Assembly (NCBI GenBank): GCA_021613335.1 | Contig: JAJTWR010000377.1 | Span: 152,501-216,500, forward strand | DNA from: Whitmania pigra | Lineage: Eukaryota > Annelida > Clitellata > Hirudinida > Haemopidae | Length of the DNA stretch: 64,000 nucleotides | Direction: 5' to 3' | Shown here: piece after piece, positions 26,777-40,005 of the stretch | How positions within the stretch are numbered: the stretch's first letter is position 1 | Layout: every line of letters starts with the position of its first letter | Notes under the pieces: generated by a model | The model's database searches: none | What the model saw: only the letters and a program-made list of their open reading frames with translations | Told to the model about the DNA's origin: nothing | Program-made: the position numbers and the translations under genes

Positions 26777-27679
26777 AGTGGTGATGATGACGATGATAAA
26801 AGACAGTTAAAGAGTTAATGGCTTCCATCATCCATCATCATAATGAATGCTTTCAAATTGAAGACTAAAAATTGATGAAATTATAAAAATATCATCAACG
26901 ACAATGATGACAACATTAGTAATGAAAGTGTGAGTGCATGTGTTAAACAATCTAGTAATTCTTATTGAGGATGATGATGATGATTATTATTATTATAATA
27001 ACTTTATTTAAAATAACTAATTACGACAATGATGATGATGATGCTGGTGATTATGGTAATGAGGAGATGATACTAAAAGTAAATATTTTGAATGAATTGA
27101 TATCATACAACATCAACACCTTATCAATAACTTTAATAAAAGTTTCCAAAGAGCTCTTTAAAAAAAATGTAGACAAAAACATTTTGAATAATCCCAATAT
27201 TTTCATTTTAAGAATCAACATCCTCAAATGGTCTCTGAGTAAACAACAACAACAACAATGCCGGCTAGGTTTTATTGTTAGCAAATACCATTCACCAGTA
27301 TTATTACCACAAAGACTAATAATAATAACAATAGAAATAACAATAACAATAACGATAACGATAATAATAATAATATAATAATAATAATAATAATAATAAC
27401 AATAATAATAATAATATTCATGTACTAAATTACAAAAACATGATCAAGAAATAAAGCTAAAACAATTTATGAGCCATTTGTAAGTCCACAACTTCCTTAT
27501 TCACCACTTGAGCATTTAATTTATTTAATTAATTGCATACAATTATAAGTAATCTTGAAATCGATAAATTCAATTATATAAACAATAATGTCAATAACAA
27601 TAATTGCAATAATAATAAGACAATAATAATGATAATAATAATAATAATAATGATAATAATAATAATAATGATAATAATA

Positions 27680-27746
<67 letters not shown>

Positions 27747-29539
27747 TCCTGAACTAGTTATTAGTAATAATCAGTAGTTAAGCAGTATTAAACAAACAGG
27801 ACAAAATTGGACACTGACCAGAAAGTCGTCCGGCTGAATGCCAAACAGCTCCCTGAAGTACCTGAACGCCACAGGGGCATAAGTCTTGAACCTGAAGTCC
27901 GAGTACTCGTGGGGCGGGGTGGACGAGCTTCCATCTCTGAGATTAATTAGTTAATTATGTAATTAGTTAATAAAATTAAGCGAAGATTATTAATAAGTAC
28001 GGTTAATGCGGAAATTGATGTCATCATTTTGACCCGAGCATCGTAATTATTAATTCGGCCGATCGGCACGCTGGACGGTCTCAATTATGTTAACGTTAAA
28101 TATCAATATCATTTATGTTAATGCATCATTAATATCAGTTAGGTTAATGTTAATCATTAATATCGCTTACATCTTTTACATCATTAATGCCGTTTATGTC
28201 AATGCATTGTTATTATTTTTGAAGCGTATTTTTCCCTCCAAACAATGAATCGACGGGGAAGTAAATTCTCGACTGAGTTACTTTGGAAAAAACACGGTCT
28301 CGACGATGGAAAAATCCTGGAGTAGAAGATCTCTTTTCGGCTTTCCAGATAAGGATGTGATGCTTTGACCTATGCCCAGTTGAATGGCTGACATTAACTC
28401 AGTCGTGGATTTCTGTTGGAGATGGTTATTTGACATGTTATTAATAATATTATTATTATTATTAACACTATTATTGTTGCTGTTATTGTTATCATTATTA
28501 TTAATTATTACTTATTAATTACTGTTATTGTTAACATTATTATTAATTAATTGATTATTATAAACTGTTATTAGCTTACTATTGACATAAGATCCTAATT
28601 CGTTTGAATACTGTTTGTGAGCTGATTTGATTCTCAATTACTCGGTTCAAAGGTCGAGCAAATATCATTAGTTCAACTGCATTATTGGATCATGTCAATT
28701 ATATCTTAATTCTATCAGCAAATCAAAGCAGAATTGGACATTTAGTGGATGTTTTGATGCCAACAATTTGAGATGTGATGATAAACAAAAATTATTAGAT
28801 ACAATTGGATCAGAGCTGACATCAACAAAACGGAGAGATCCAGAACACGTAACAGGAAAATGTATTAAGAAGGTTTTCAAATAAATACAGTTCAACAAAA
28901 TAAATAAAAAGCAAATAAAAGAAATAATATTGCACTTTCAAAATGAGGAGATGAAGATTCAACGCTACATATTTGATTGGCAGTTACATGAACATTCATA
29001 ATTTATTATTTTTATATTTTCTTGTCACTTTCTGATTTACATGTGGCACTGAAAGTTCTCTATCAATAAAAGATGATTTATAAAGATTCACACAATGTAA
29101 CATTTAAAGTTCACAGTAAGACAGGGTTTTATTTGAATTTATAAGGTCATTAAAATGGTCAAGACAATGCTTAAGTGTCGTTGAGTCGTTAACATCTCCG
29201 AGTGTAACCCCCCAACTTTGTAACACTTAAGACGTCGCAAGTAAACAAGGCGCAACATCCGTGGCAGAACATTAACATAATCCTCCTAACCCACGATCAT
29301 AAACACAATTCAATAACATTCTTCAGATTTCACACCCAACTCTTTTATCCATTAAATGTAAATCAGAGTTTCAACAAATTCACATAAATTCTGTCACAAA
29401 CCTTTTTATAGGTGACCATGCCTTGTTCGTTGACCCTTCTGTGGCCAATCTTTCTTGCCCTATCGGTGACCAGTGTACCCTCATTTCTACTCAATTTGAG
29501 GGCTGCTGGGGAGCCAGACACAGAACTAATGCCCTCCAT
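18134..29539 (-). CDS. phosphatidylinositol-4-phosphate 5-kinase type I (PIP5K1-like)
   Basis: This lipid kinase makes PI(4,5)P2 from PI4P at the plasma membrane. Exons (minus order): 29539-29402, 28412-28282, 27936-27819, 26571-26419, 25627-25568, 23991-23908, 23375-23220, 22874-22797, 22569-22482, 22261-22156, 21784-21652, 21523-21436, 21305-21252, 19731-19642, 19391-19310, 19170-19055, 18435-18134. The phases close into 658 residues. Hallmarks are IGHRRV near the start, [26 protein letters not shown], the Gly-rich loop GASGS, FIIKTV with the ATP lysine, [39 protein letters not shown] and [12 protein letters not shown]. The Glu of KKLEH, which marks type I rather than PIP4K specificity, is present. 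Exon 14 has a weak donor, so its 3' border is uncertain. An in-frame TGA lies just before the chosen ATG; an extra 5' exon is possible. The Ser/Thr-rich C-tail is long, as in vertebrate type I gamma, and ends STKL. Introns carry many microsatellites. Confidence 0.95.
18918..18984. repeat. 29-bp tandem duplication at the alternative PIP5K stop
   Basis: Two and a third copies of a 29-bp unit (TCTCACTCTTTCACTCCTCT...) lie at and just past the stop codon that would be used if exon 19170 is read through (stop 18,978-18,980). On the gene's strand the unit contains GTGAGAGAGAAG, a 5' splice-site-like word, in each copy. Confidence 0.75.
19734..20230. repeat. 42-bp minisatellite, 12 copies, abutting a PIP5K 3' splice site
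   Basis: Twelve tandem copies of a 42-bp unit (the last is incomplete) begin GTAAGTAAAT or GTGAGTAAAT and contain GAGCTCATAATTTTTATTAT. Copies differ by only a few substitutions. Read on the PIP5K strand, each unit ends in ATTTACTCACAG (or ACTTACAG), so the real acceptor of exon 19731-19642 is the edge of the first unit. Because 42 is a multiple of three and the units have no stop, frames stay open through the array on both strands. Confidence 0.95.
22264..22460. repeat. imperfect (ATC)n array next to a PIP5K acceptor
   Basis: Irregular ATC, ACC and GTC units fill the whole intron between the exons 22569-22482 and 22261-22156. On the gene strand the array supplies the sequence right up to the TTCCAG acceptor. 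Confidence 0.8.
23590..23680. repeat. (ATT)n-(AGT)n-(ATT)n composite microsatellite
   Basis: An ATT run, about nine AGT units and another ATT run lie in an intron of the PIP5K gene. Confidence 0.85.
23831..23905. repeat. (ACC)n/(ATC)n array abutting a PIP5K 5' splice site
   Basis: Some 15 ACC units are flanked by ATC units. On the gene strand the array begins inside the donor of exon 23991-23908 (AAG followed by GTATGATGATG), so the intron starts with repeat sequence. Confidence 0.9.
24625..25193. repeat. composite (ATC)n/(ACC)n array with a higher-order duplication
   Basis: ATC and ACC blocks alternate over about 570 bp. A less repetitive module, containing GTAATCATCACCATC, GTCATTATCATCCTC and CCATGACCATAGGC, occurs at about 24,815 and again at about 25,034, so a unit of about 218 bp was duplicated. 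It lies in a PIP5K intron. Confidence 0.9.
25629..25778. repeat. tandem duplication of about 75 bp in a PIP5K intron
   Basis: CAATAAATTTGTTGAACG followed by TTTATTAATGTAA and ACAGACTCAA occurs twice in tandem, the second copy slightly diverged. The first copy runs into the acceptor of exon 25627-25568, so the intron 3' end was duplicated. Confidence 0.8.
26276..26352. repeat. (AAT)n microsatellite
   Basis: An AAT array with one AATAT slip, in a PIP5K intron near exon 26571-26419. Confidence 0.9.
27358..27745. repeat. cluster of (AAT)n arrays
   Basis: Two AAT arrays (about 27,358-27,415 and 27,625-27,745, the second mixed with GAT units) lie in the PIP5K intron next to exon 27936-27819. Confidence 0.85.
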
Positions 29540-31177
29540 CTTCAAGTGTCAAAAATTCCAATAAAGTTTAAGAGAACTCGATTGTCAAGATCCTCAAAAA
29601 ATAATTCTGTCCAAAAAAAAGTTCAAGCAAATCCTCACTTCTATCGTAGCTTGTGGGCGACTTTTCGATTCATGCTCTGAAATTAAAGCACCGGCCGGCG
29701 TGACTCACGTTTCTCAGTAGTGAAGTGCAAAAAATTCCGTCTTGATAACATCAAAAGTTAACTTGCCTGATTCGCACTTTAAATTCGCTTTGACCTTCGG
29801 TTTGTCACCGGCTTCGTTTGACATCACTGGAGGGAGAGACTGGGTTTTAGTTTAGACTTAAGTTTAAAGTTCAATTTTTAAACGCCCTCTTGCAGAAAAA
29901 GATCGCCCGAGAAAAGAAATATTGCAGACGACTTAGTCGTATGCACTATTGGTGAGAGGAACAATATCAGATTTGGTTACTAGATTTATCCAACTGTGCC
30001 CTTAGAATCTAAAGGATCATCAAAGAATCTCTGCCAGCCAGCATTTAATTGATCGGGCCATTCGACCCACTTCCATGTTTATGATACTACATTATATTAT
30101 GGAGGAGATGGACTTGTATGTCTACATTTATTAAATTAAAATATTTTAATAGATTGACAATACATCGAATTATTACAATAATCCTTCGAAAGGCAATTGA
30201 TCTTCTCAGGGATTGTCAAATCGAAGATTTAAGAGTTCACAACCGTAATAAAGCATTTAATCGCTAGGTTAGACTTTAGTGTCGCCGTAAATGGATGGAA
30301 AATTGCACACAAAAAAAGTATTCTCATGCTTTGGCTTTCAAACTGGTAATCATTATTTAAAAGCTGACAGTCTTAAAAGGTAACAATTTAATTGGGAAAG
30401 CTTATATTTAATGTATCTACAAGAGGTAAAATTCACCTCATAAATACGAAAAGACATTATTGCTTTAAAGATTTGAAATAAACAACGTAGTCATGTTGAA
30501 CATCTGCTTAGACTGAGCTAAAAAAAAACATAAAAATAAACTGATGGTGTCAAAAAGTACGAAATGTAAAAGTTTTGAAATAAAGAAGAAAACATGTTCC
30601 ATAAATGGGGCAGCGAGCATCTTGTTGACACACTTCTTAACTTATTCTATTTTTGAAAGCTACTAAAAACTTGTTCTTGAAAACTAGATATGTAGATAAT
30701 TTTGTGTAATTTTTTGCAACTAAAACTTTTTCAAGGCCATAGTCATAAATCAGTAGAAAATTTTAATTAGATAAATTCAGAAAAAGCTCTCTGTCGCTTA
30801 ACATTGCTTTAAAACCAAGATATCTGGAGCTTTACATGCATTAAAGCTCGTAAGAACAGCACGATTAGATCATTGAATTTAGACAAGTTCAATTTAAAGA
30901 CTAAGAGCGATATGTATTATCTTAACAATTAAACAATTTATTTAAAATATTTTTTGAAAGAAAAAATTGTACATCAGTAATAATATATATATTACATAAA
31001 ATTCGTTAAAGGACTTTTCAAAACTGTGCGACATTTCTGATTCACTTTTAGCATTTAAATGTCGTAACCTCGAAAACGCGAAATGCTATTAACCAGCAAC
31101 CAGCATTGGTAGAACCTCATCTTCCTGAGTTTCTCGGTCTTTGTAATTTTAGGTTATTTTATTTAAAATTACTCAAC
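29540..31177. other. shared upstream region of the divergent PIP5K and DUF2358 genes
   Basis: About 1.6 kb separates the two start codons, which point away from each other. The sequence is AT-rich, low in microsatellites compared with the rest of the window, and contains no recognised gene. Promoters of both genes are expected here, but I identify no specific element. Confidence 0.5.
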
Positions 31178-33451
31178 ATGCTACGACTCGTGAACTGTAA
31201 ATTTGATTTGGTTATAGAAAATTCGAGACGACTGCTGACTAACGTTGGTCGTGTTTGTTTATTTCTGCATTGTTACACATTGTTGCTTTTTTTAATAACA
31301 ATTAGCTAATTACTTGAAGTGATAATTATATTCTGGTGATATAATCAACAATAAAAATATTATGTTATGTTTTATCAGTCAAATGCTCCCCTAGCACAAC
31401 AATACCAGCGTTACACAGGGGGAGCTTATGGGCACAACGTTGCCCAGTCTTCAGTCTACAAATACGAACCAACAACCTCAGTTTCTTGTCTGCCTCCAAA
31501 AGAAATAGATTGGCAAATATGTCGTGTCAAAAACATCGAGACCAGTTTAGCAAGCCATCATCAAATGATTCACTACAAGGATATATACGAGTGCTATCTT
31601 CAGAGGTTGAGACAACTCTACGAAGCTCTAAATTCCCTCACCACTTCCAGTGCTTCTTGTGTGACTTCACAATCTCGCCAGCTTTTCAGTGTATCATTTC
31701 ATGACAAAACTTACAATATAGATGAACTCATTAAAAGCATCGACAGGAATTTGGAATTTTCTTGTCCAATGAACAAAATCAATCGGCATTGGTCGGAGAG
31801 AGATAGTCACTCCGACACTTTCATGACTTCTCTTGACAGACACTCTCTTGTTTCAATGAATGCAGAGCATTTTATTTTCCAACACCTCAAACTTGTTGAA
31901 AGTTCATCAAAACAGTTGATCTGCTCAAAGTCGAGTGAACCGAACTTGCCCGACAAGAACAAAGATTTGAAGGAAAGCAAGGGACCCTCGCAGGATCAAC
32001 TCAACGCCATGCAAGATCATTTGGTAGAAAGCGTTAGTAATATCTAGATTCTACTTCCAATCTGGTGTTAGTCTATTGCATAACTGGTATCTAGGGCAAA
32101 ATTTGGCAACACGTGTTGTCACTGACTTGAATAGTGTGAGCTACGTGTATTTTTCTTCATTATTTTCCAGTTTCCGAAGTTTTTGTCCGACAAGCACGAC
32201 TACAGCATTTACACAAAAGACGTCGAGTTTTCCATCAACTGGTATCCGGAGAAGAGTTACTCTACCAAGTGCGACTTGTTTCCTCATTTGCATAATTTAT
32301 AATTAGGGATGGCGTGAACTGTAATTAAGAACTGATCAATCAAATGTGCATCTATTGCTTTTGCATTCAGACATTTTGGGATTGACTGATTTTAAAAGTG
32401 CATTAAAATCAATTGTTAAAGGTTCATTTTGTTTTTTTCATTAAGTTTTCTAAAATTGAAATATCTCTGATTAGTGGATTTGAATACTTTTTAAAAACTA
32501 ATAATTTAATAAAAATAAATCAATAACAATATTTGTCTCACAGGGGCACCGTCAATTACGCCATAGAAATTGCCAGATTGAGGCTCTTTGTTCACCTCCG
32601 ATTGGCCAACATCAGGATGACCTTATTAAAGGTAACCAATCACAGTGAAGAGGGATCCATCAAGGTCAGATGGAGAATTATCGGCCTCCCCCACTCAAAA
32701 GCTCTGTGGAAGTATTTTTCGACCAATGATAGAGAGGCAGAGGAAGTTGAGTGAGTCGTGGTTATAATTAATTAATATTATTAATAATCAGTTAATTATT
32801 TTTACTAACAATTAATTAATTTATTTATTTATAATTTCATAAGCAATTTTGGAGTGTTTCATTGCTTGATATGAGCTGGTTTTGTTTGCAGTAAGATTTT
32901 AAAATATGTTAAAATTTATTTATTTATTTATACATTTCGAAAAAGTTGAAGGGAACCGCTAGAAAAGAATCTGCATCAATTGCGATTTTATTTTTTTTTT
33001 TTGAATCCAATAATAAATCAATATATTACATTCAATAATATTTTCATTTCAAATTCTAACGGCTCGGTCATAAGTCGTTTCGTTTCATTGATTTAAAATG
33101 GCAACGTTTTAAAAGGTGGCTCGATGGATTTTCGACTTTCTATCTGAATGGCGAAGGACTCATCACAAAACACTCTTTGGACAGGGTGAGCAAAATTTTA
33201 ATGATTTTGCATAAAACCTTTTTTTTGTGATAAATCATGTTTTATTAAGTTTTTTCTTTAATTGATTTTATGTAATTTGTATGTACCTAAATTACCTCAC
33301 TGAAGTTCTTGTTATTGTTATTATGGCATTGTGCTTAATCTCCTCAAATCAAATTTGCAACCAGATTGTTCCAGAAAACGAGAACGTCAAGGAAAAACCA
33401 AGCGTGATGGAGAAACTGGGAATCAAGCTTCGAATGCCTCTCCCAACGTAG
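31178..33451 (+). CDS. C6orf136-like protein (DUF2358)
   Basis: Homologue of the vertebrate protein C6orf136, predicted to be mitochondrial and of unknown function. Well-supported exons are 31367 (or 31350s acceptor)-32032, 32171-32241, 32544-32750, 33116-33185 and 33365-33451, with matching phases. The conserved part begins late in the first long exon and includes FPKFLSDKHDYSIYTKDVEF, then a helix-rich stretch, RWRIIGLP and GFSTFYLNGEGLITKHSLDR. The N-terminal ~220 residues are unconserved by eye. The start is uncertain. One option is ATG 31367, giving 366 residues. The other is a short upstream exon from ATG 31178 (MLRLVNCKFDLVIENSRRLL), which looks like a mitochondrial presequence. It could be spliced at about 31,240-31,250 to the acceptor TTTTATCAG that ends at 31,378. 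I used the upstream start for the span. The 3' end is convergent with the tetraspanin gene. Confidence 0.85.
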
Positions 33452-34034
33452 ATGTAATCAAACGCCCGAGAATTAGTAAATATTATCGGCGAATCTGCCA
33501 CCACCGCAATTCCACGTGAATCTGTAGATGTTTTTCTCTCGTCGCATCTCGAACATTATGACCGGTTATAAATATTATCTCGAATTTGCGCCAAAGCAGG
33601 AGGTGCCAATGCGGACGGATGTGCTTCTAAATTTTTAAGGAAGTCTCCTGGATGGTTCCATCAGAAAAACCCATTTCATCAAGTCTCTTTTGAGTAATGT
33701 TTGAGTTCTACATTTAGATTTCAGAAATCTGTTCCCTTCGAATGCTATTTGTTTTGGCTGTAGTCTTACCCTATTGACTGTCCTTGTACAATAACAACAA
33801 CAACACAGAATACAATTTACTTGCACTTGTTGATGTTGCTGTGCATTTATTTTAATCTAGGAGCTTCTAAAAAATTTCTTGAGAAGTGATTGGGTATCTA
33901 AGTACAGATTGGTTCGATAGTTCTTTTTCGTTGATAGTTTGATGAGTCGTTATTCGTGTCTTGTTGCTGGTACTTTTAGCTGTTTTGTTGGCGATTTATG
34001 GAATCTTCTGGAAAACCGTACGCAGTGTGGGTGG
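33452..34034. other. short convergent intergenic region
   Basis: This lies between the DUF2358 stop (+) and the tetraspanin stop (-). A stretch at about 33,640-33,830 ends in CCTTGTACAATAACAACAAC. It resembles the 3' end of a non-LTR retrotransposon with an AAC tail, but I found no flanking duplication. Confidence 0.35.
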
Positions 34035-36914
<2,880 letters not shown>

Positions 36915-37118
36915 TCTGTCTACAATAACGCAACATGTGCCATCAATTAGATGCAAAATGTTTATGAAATAAAATTTTTTAAATTGTGATATTAGATTAT
37001 TAACGCTTTTTTTTACGACTCGTAATTTAAAGTAAGTAGTAATGGTGGATGGATAATATATATATAGACATTTTTTTTTAAAATTTCGAACAGATAATCA
37101 AATGAACCGAATCATCCA

Positions 37119-37309
37119 TCCACCGTCAGGGCCGCTGAGCGGGGCAGGGAGAGACAAGTGCCCAGGGGCCCGGCAAGTTTTCGGGGGCTTGGTTGGGTTT
37201 TTTTTTAAATCTTTTTTTTTAAATTTTTTTTAATCTTCCATTGCCAAATTGACACGACAGAGTAGCATAGTGGCCCATGGCTGTTTCTGTCGGCGGCCCT
37301 GTCCACAGT
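37119..37309. mobile_element. hAT-type MITE with terminal inverted repeats and 8-bp duplication
   Basis: The element (37,127-37,301, 175 bp) starts CAGGGCCGCTGA and ends in TCGGCGGCCCTG, so the ends are inverted repeats of 12 bp with one mismatch. It is flanked by TCCACCGT (37,119-37,126) and TCCACAGT (37,302-37,309), an 8-bp duplication with one mismatch. CAGGG-type ends and 8-bp duplications are typical of hAT transposons. It has no coding capacity, so it is a non-autonomous copy. Confidence 0.85.
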
Positions 37310-39173
37310 GATTTATCTCATTAAACATTAAAATGTTTCTTCTTTCTTAAATTTCACCTGATATTTTACAGGTTTGTCGATGATTAGGTTACATTTTTAC
37401 TAAAATCGCTAAACTTAGCTTTACTGTCTTTTACGTCTTTACCTTAATATCACTTATTTCACACATTATGTGACATCAACGAAGAACATTTCCATTTAAA
37501 ACCATATAAGGAATTAATGAGTCACAAGCCAAACAAAGGTGTCATTTTAGAATTTGTACGTGAATGCACTCGAAAACTCTCGCAACAGGACTTTTAGAAA
37601 ATCGGTGTTACGCACGGTTTTTGTCTCAATTTAAGCAAAAGAACTTAAACTAGGTTCCATTAATTTTACAAGTTATAGATACTTATAACTGACCAATCAA
37701 CAAGTGTTGATGAATTTTGCTGAAAAATTCAATCGCTGATATGCTAATAAGTTAAAATTTATTAATCTTAGGTTGCCACACACGTTAGCACATAAATTTC
37801 TTACTTCTAAGAATATAGAAATGCGTTTAATACCAGAAAATGTTGAATGTTATTTAGCGATCACCAGATGTTTTCGTTTTGGATTCCTTTATAAATATTT
37901 ATAATTTAATGATACGTCATTGCAATTTTAATTTTAAATATTTAATTGTAATTAGTATAACTAATTGTGATATAATTAGGCCGTTTTATGTGATGAAAAA
38001 ATACATATATGTATATTTTTTCTAATCATTACAATTTATTTAAATTTATATAAATAATTAAATTAAAAAACTATTATAATTTAAATATAAAAAAATTATT
38101 TAAATTATTTTACTTAACTTGTGAATCGCTAAAATCTTCGATCGATTTAATCCCTCCTTCTTTGTTGTGCCTCAAACTTCCTTTATAGATGATTTGGATT
38201 GCGGGGCCGGTGGGCCTCGTGCTTTGGTCTATCGCTAGGAAAGTTTAGGATGGACCAACCTTGTGTTTTATTTAATTGTTTAATCATAAAAGGAGAGATA
38301 GCAATGATGTTTCAGTTTTGAATTTCTTCACCTGATTCAAATTCAAATGAAGACGTTTGACGCCTGAGCTCTCTCGTAGTTTTAGCAAAATCTCACGCAT
38401 CTCGTTGTATGGCAGTGATGCTATTGAATTGAATTTCTTCACCTGAATTTTTGAATCGTGAAGACAATTTGACATCTGAGCCTATAACAATTTAATGTAC
38501 AGTTCGCCTCTTGCAGTCATCTTACACAACAACTTGGTAATTAATATCTTGGATTGAAGAGGCGTGAATTTGAACCATAAGTAGTCCTTAACTTTTAAAA
38601 CAATGATTTGGTTACACTGTGTAATGAATCATAGGTTTGAGAATCGTTGACACTTTAGAATAGAAATTACTAAACATAGTAGCGCGTATGTAGGAATAAG
38701 AATAAATACAGAGATAGATAACAGTTGGTCAACTGAGTAGACTTTGTGCATTCGTTGCTGAATTTGATAAATGATCATTAAGATGTTCGGCTAACATGTT
38801 ATCGCAAGCTTGTGGTACACATTCCATATAATCATATAAAGATTTTCACTGTTCTGACCGCTCATTTTCGAGTGATGGTTAACGATGTGGGGCTTTTAGG
38901 TTTACAATCTCCACAGATATTAAAAAACAATAATTAATATTAATGTTGAATTGGTAGAATGTCAGCTTTAAAATTAGGAAAAGTTTAGGGTTGTATTTCA
39001 TTTAAAAACATGCATTAAAGTTTTCACTGTTATCATTTTTCGCAATAACTTAAATAACTTTAATTATTTTACTGTTCAATTAAAAAAATATAACAAAATT
39101 GCAATTTATATAAAACGTTTTCAAAATACTAAGTAATAATTCAGAAGTGAAGGCATATCAATAAGAAGCGGCG

Positions 39174-39244
39174 TTAGTAAGCAAGTCCAAATCATCTCAG
39201 TTATGCAACGGATTATAATCAAATAAATAAATATTAGTAAGCAA
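39174..39244 (+). mobile_element. truncated retroposon insertion with 11-bp target-site duplication
   Basis: A 49-bp insert (39,185-39,233) begins GTCCAAATCATCTCAG and ends in TAATC and AAATAAATAAATA. It is flanked by perfect TTAGTAAGCAA copies at 39,174-39,184 and 39,234-39,244. It matches the insertion at 36,366-36,434 in opposite orientation. Both are best read as very short 3' ends of the same LINE or SINE. Confidence 0.85.
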
Positions 39245-40005
39245 AAGTTGAAATCAAATAAACAAATCTTATAAAGTGATGTAACAAATTGAAAATTTTT
39301 TTTTCACCTCTAACTTCATCATCACCACCATTAGTAACCACCCATCTCTGAATAAATACGATGTCGGATGTAATTTAGCATCACTTATCTCCAAACTTTG
39401 CGTATGCTGTTTTGATGAGGCATGGCTTACTCTCGCATAAAATGGACACTGTGCAGCGTAAAGGTAAATCCCAAGTCACTCTGTCCTAAGTTATGGGTAT
39501 TCCATAAATGGTCATGATTGATCTTAAAAATTCATTTGCACGAATGAATGATTACGCGGCCGTTCTGCATGATAGTCATGTTCTGTTGTTATAACCAGAG
39601 TGGCATCTTACATGGTCTGGGATTGGAATGTGTTACGTAAAACCATCCACATGAACAAAATGAAATATTTCAATATTTCCGATAGATTCGTGACTAATGA
39701 TTCCTTCTGATGTATGCTTTTGTGACGTGACTGTACCTGTCTGATTGATTTCGTCAACCCGCTTTCATTGAAAAGAAATAATAATAATATAATAAAATTA
39801 ACGATAATATTTTTAGTGACAGTGATAAAAAATATGAATTGTTTTAAATAAAGTTTCATTCCCTTTTGATCTCGACACGTATTTGGTTTGTTTATGAAAA
39901 CTACCAATACTTATTGGGGCTGGGGTTTGAGGTGCCTGTTTGTTTTCGTATTTCGATAGGAATTATTTCGCTTTGTTTGCTTTTGGTTCTGCTGTTTGCC
40001 TCGCT

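Larger units (their letters stand above)
36915..40005. other. shared upstream region of the divergent tetraspanin and BCL2L13-like genes
   Basis: About 3.1 kb of AT-rich sequence contains a hAT-type MITE (37,127-37,301), a retroposon fragment (39,174-39,244) and an open minus-strand frame with an internal duplication (38,284-38,475). No recognised gene. 5' non-coding exons of either neighbour could lie here. Confidence 0.5.

Noticed and set aside
29774..29832. Upstream exon of PIP5K starting MSNEAGDKPKVKANLK with a GC donor
   Set aside because: Joining at the GC donor puts the next exon out of frame with an immediate stop. It may be 5' UTR or unrelated.
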